Below, piece by piece: positions 62,771-64,000 of a DNA stretch of 64,000 bases. Each line of letters starts with the position of its first letter. Positions within the stretch are counted from its first letter, which is position 1. The stretch covers positions 17,736,348 to 17,800,347 of the forward strand of contig CAIIXF020000006.1 in NCBI GenBank assembly GCA_903813345.2, given 5' to 3'. The notes under the pieces were generated by a model. That model searched no databases. It was not told the origin of the DNA and saw nothing but the letters and a program-made list of their open reading frames with translations. Position numbers and translations under genes: made by a program. The DNA is from Owenia fusiformis. Its lineage: Eukaryota; Annelida; Polychaeta; Sabellida; Oweniidae.

Positions 62771-64000
62771 TAATATTATATCTCATGTGCTTATCATTTC
62801 TTTTTATATCACCATCAAGAAGTGGTGAGATATTCACTCCTCCCAGTTTTATGCAAATTGAAATATTGAATTCTGGGATGGGGAAGGTCACTGGAATTCT
62901 GCCAGATTTTTCTGTGTTTTTTTTAATGAAAATTGAGATAGATATTCGAACAAAACTGAATCAAGAGTAAAATGTTGTAGGTCCATACACACACCGGAAT
63001 AGCCTGACAATGGTAAAGTCAGATACCGCTGTCACAAATGGCGGATATAACTGTCGTTTCAATTAGATTTTCATGAATTGTATGTTTAATAGAGCACCTA
63101 GACTAAATTCCTTTGGAACAACAATCAAAGTGTCTTAATACTCATTTTACAATTATTAATGTTCTACCATTGAAATAAGTCATTAATTTAATCGATCAAA
63201 ATGAGATACGAGACAGCGGACACTGTATTACCATATGCCGTTGTCTTTGTATATTATTTCAAATTCAGATTCCGTTGTCATTGACGATATCGAAGACGCT
63301 ATATTGTGGCGATTCACGACCCAATTTGATTGAAATTGGGATTTCATATGATACATCATCATAAGAGCTTAATACGGAATTAGCGACGATAAAGTTCTCA
63401 ACATTTCAAATCTGACTATACATTTGACCTTTAATGACATTCTGAAGGTCAAAAAGACCTTTTTATGTCCCCACCACATAGTGTGGGGCCATATTGTCGG
63501 CCTATGCGCGTCCGTCCGTCTGTCTGTTTGTCTGTCTGTCCGTCCGTACGTCCGGCAGTTTTCTCCTAAACCGCTACAGATATCACCTTCAAATTTTCAG
63601 GGATAACTTATGAGTGCATACAGATGTGGACGAAAAAGTTTCAACTCGATACCTACTTCCTGTCGGCCATTTTGAAGTCAAATGCTAAAATCCTTGTCTG
63701 CAAACTTTAAGAAAAATGGCTTCACTGTTGCTTTTAAAACTTTAACATCCTGTTCAACTCACTTGATTCTAGATCTGATTAGGTTTTGGACCTGTTAGCC
63801 CAGTCATGGCAGCCATTTTGAATGTCTTAAGAAAAGTTAGCGTGCGATAATACTTTGTATCATATTGAATGGTGTTTTTGAGTTTTCATACTTTCAGACT
63901 ATTAAGTAGCTTTATAAAAAATTTCAGGTGTACTTTATTGTAAAAGCCATATGTTATTGTTAACAGTAGTTATATGTGCTAATTTTGTAAAAAGAAATCA
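62771..64000. other. Terminal noncoding region with repeat fragments
   Basis: Holds a GTCACC-family hairpin remnant (62806-62830) and a TTTGACCTTTAATGACATTC unit (63420). It also has a CCGTCCGTCTGTCTG tract (63509-63555) preceded by CCCCACCACATAGTGTGGGG, and phrases such as GGCCATTTTGAAGTC. No exon was recognised. Confidence 0.6.

Overview
The window is AT-rich, intron-rich nuclear DNA from an invertebrate animal. GT-AG introns, a bursicon-receptor-type LGR, a LIN9 orthologue, a TRIM/beta-propeller ubiquitin ligase and many short inverted-repeat DNA transposons suggest a marine invertebrate, either lophotrochozoan or ambulacrarian. The sequence alone does not settle the phylum. No bacterial gene, CRISPR array, tRNA or rRNA was recognised.

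Three protein genes are supported. (1) Plus strand, 13148-39307: a leucine-rich-repeat GPCR of LGR type B (bursicon receptor/rickets and LGR4-6 group). Eighteen exons were read, with phases that chain without a break into 1,429 residues: about 16 LRRs, a hinge, 7 TM helices and a cytoplasmic tail of about 630 residues. The signal peptide, LRRNT cap and first LRR were not found. (2) Minus strand, 55988-45909: a complete LIN9 gene (MuvB/DREAM core subunit), 14 coding exons, 530 residues, with every splice phase consistent. (3) Plus strand, 58915-61805: a two-coding-exon TRIM protein (RING, two B-boxes, coiled coil, beta-propeller-like C-terminus), 644 residues. The three genes have unrelated roles (hormone or growth-factor reception, cell-cycle transcription, ubiquitin ligation) and form no pathway together.

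Layout: 1-13147 is noncoding and rich in repeats, either upstream of or in the first introns of the LGR gene. 13148-39307 is the LGR gene with transposons in most large introns. 39308-45908 holds a transposon placed 11 bp after the LGR stop, a decayed DDE transposase region with a foldback insertion, and a satellite. 45909-55988 is LIN9, whose intron 2 carries two adjacent giant inverted repeats and whose last intron carries a minisatellite and a 5'-truncated LINE. 55989-58914 is the LIN9/TRIM intergenic region, with a hAT-like MITE and a 466-bp tandem duplication. 58915-61805 is the TRIM gene. 61806-64000 has a second copy of an 840-860 bp MITE and other dispersed repeats.

The observations most worth checking are five YxN (Grb2-SH2-type) motifs in the receptor tail; an 889-bp near-perfect palindrome and a second motif-bounded inverted repeat in one LIN9 intron; a foldback element whose two arms each seem to carry a captured promoter and first exon; a duplicated exon/intron boundary in the receptor that makes a decoy splice donor; and minisatellites lying against splice donors, one of them an array of CCAAT boxes. 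All repeat names are by structure (terminal repeats, target-site duplications); no database search was possible.
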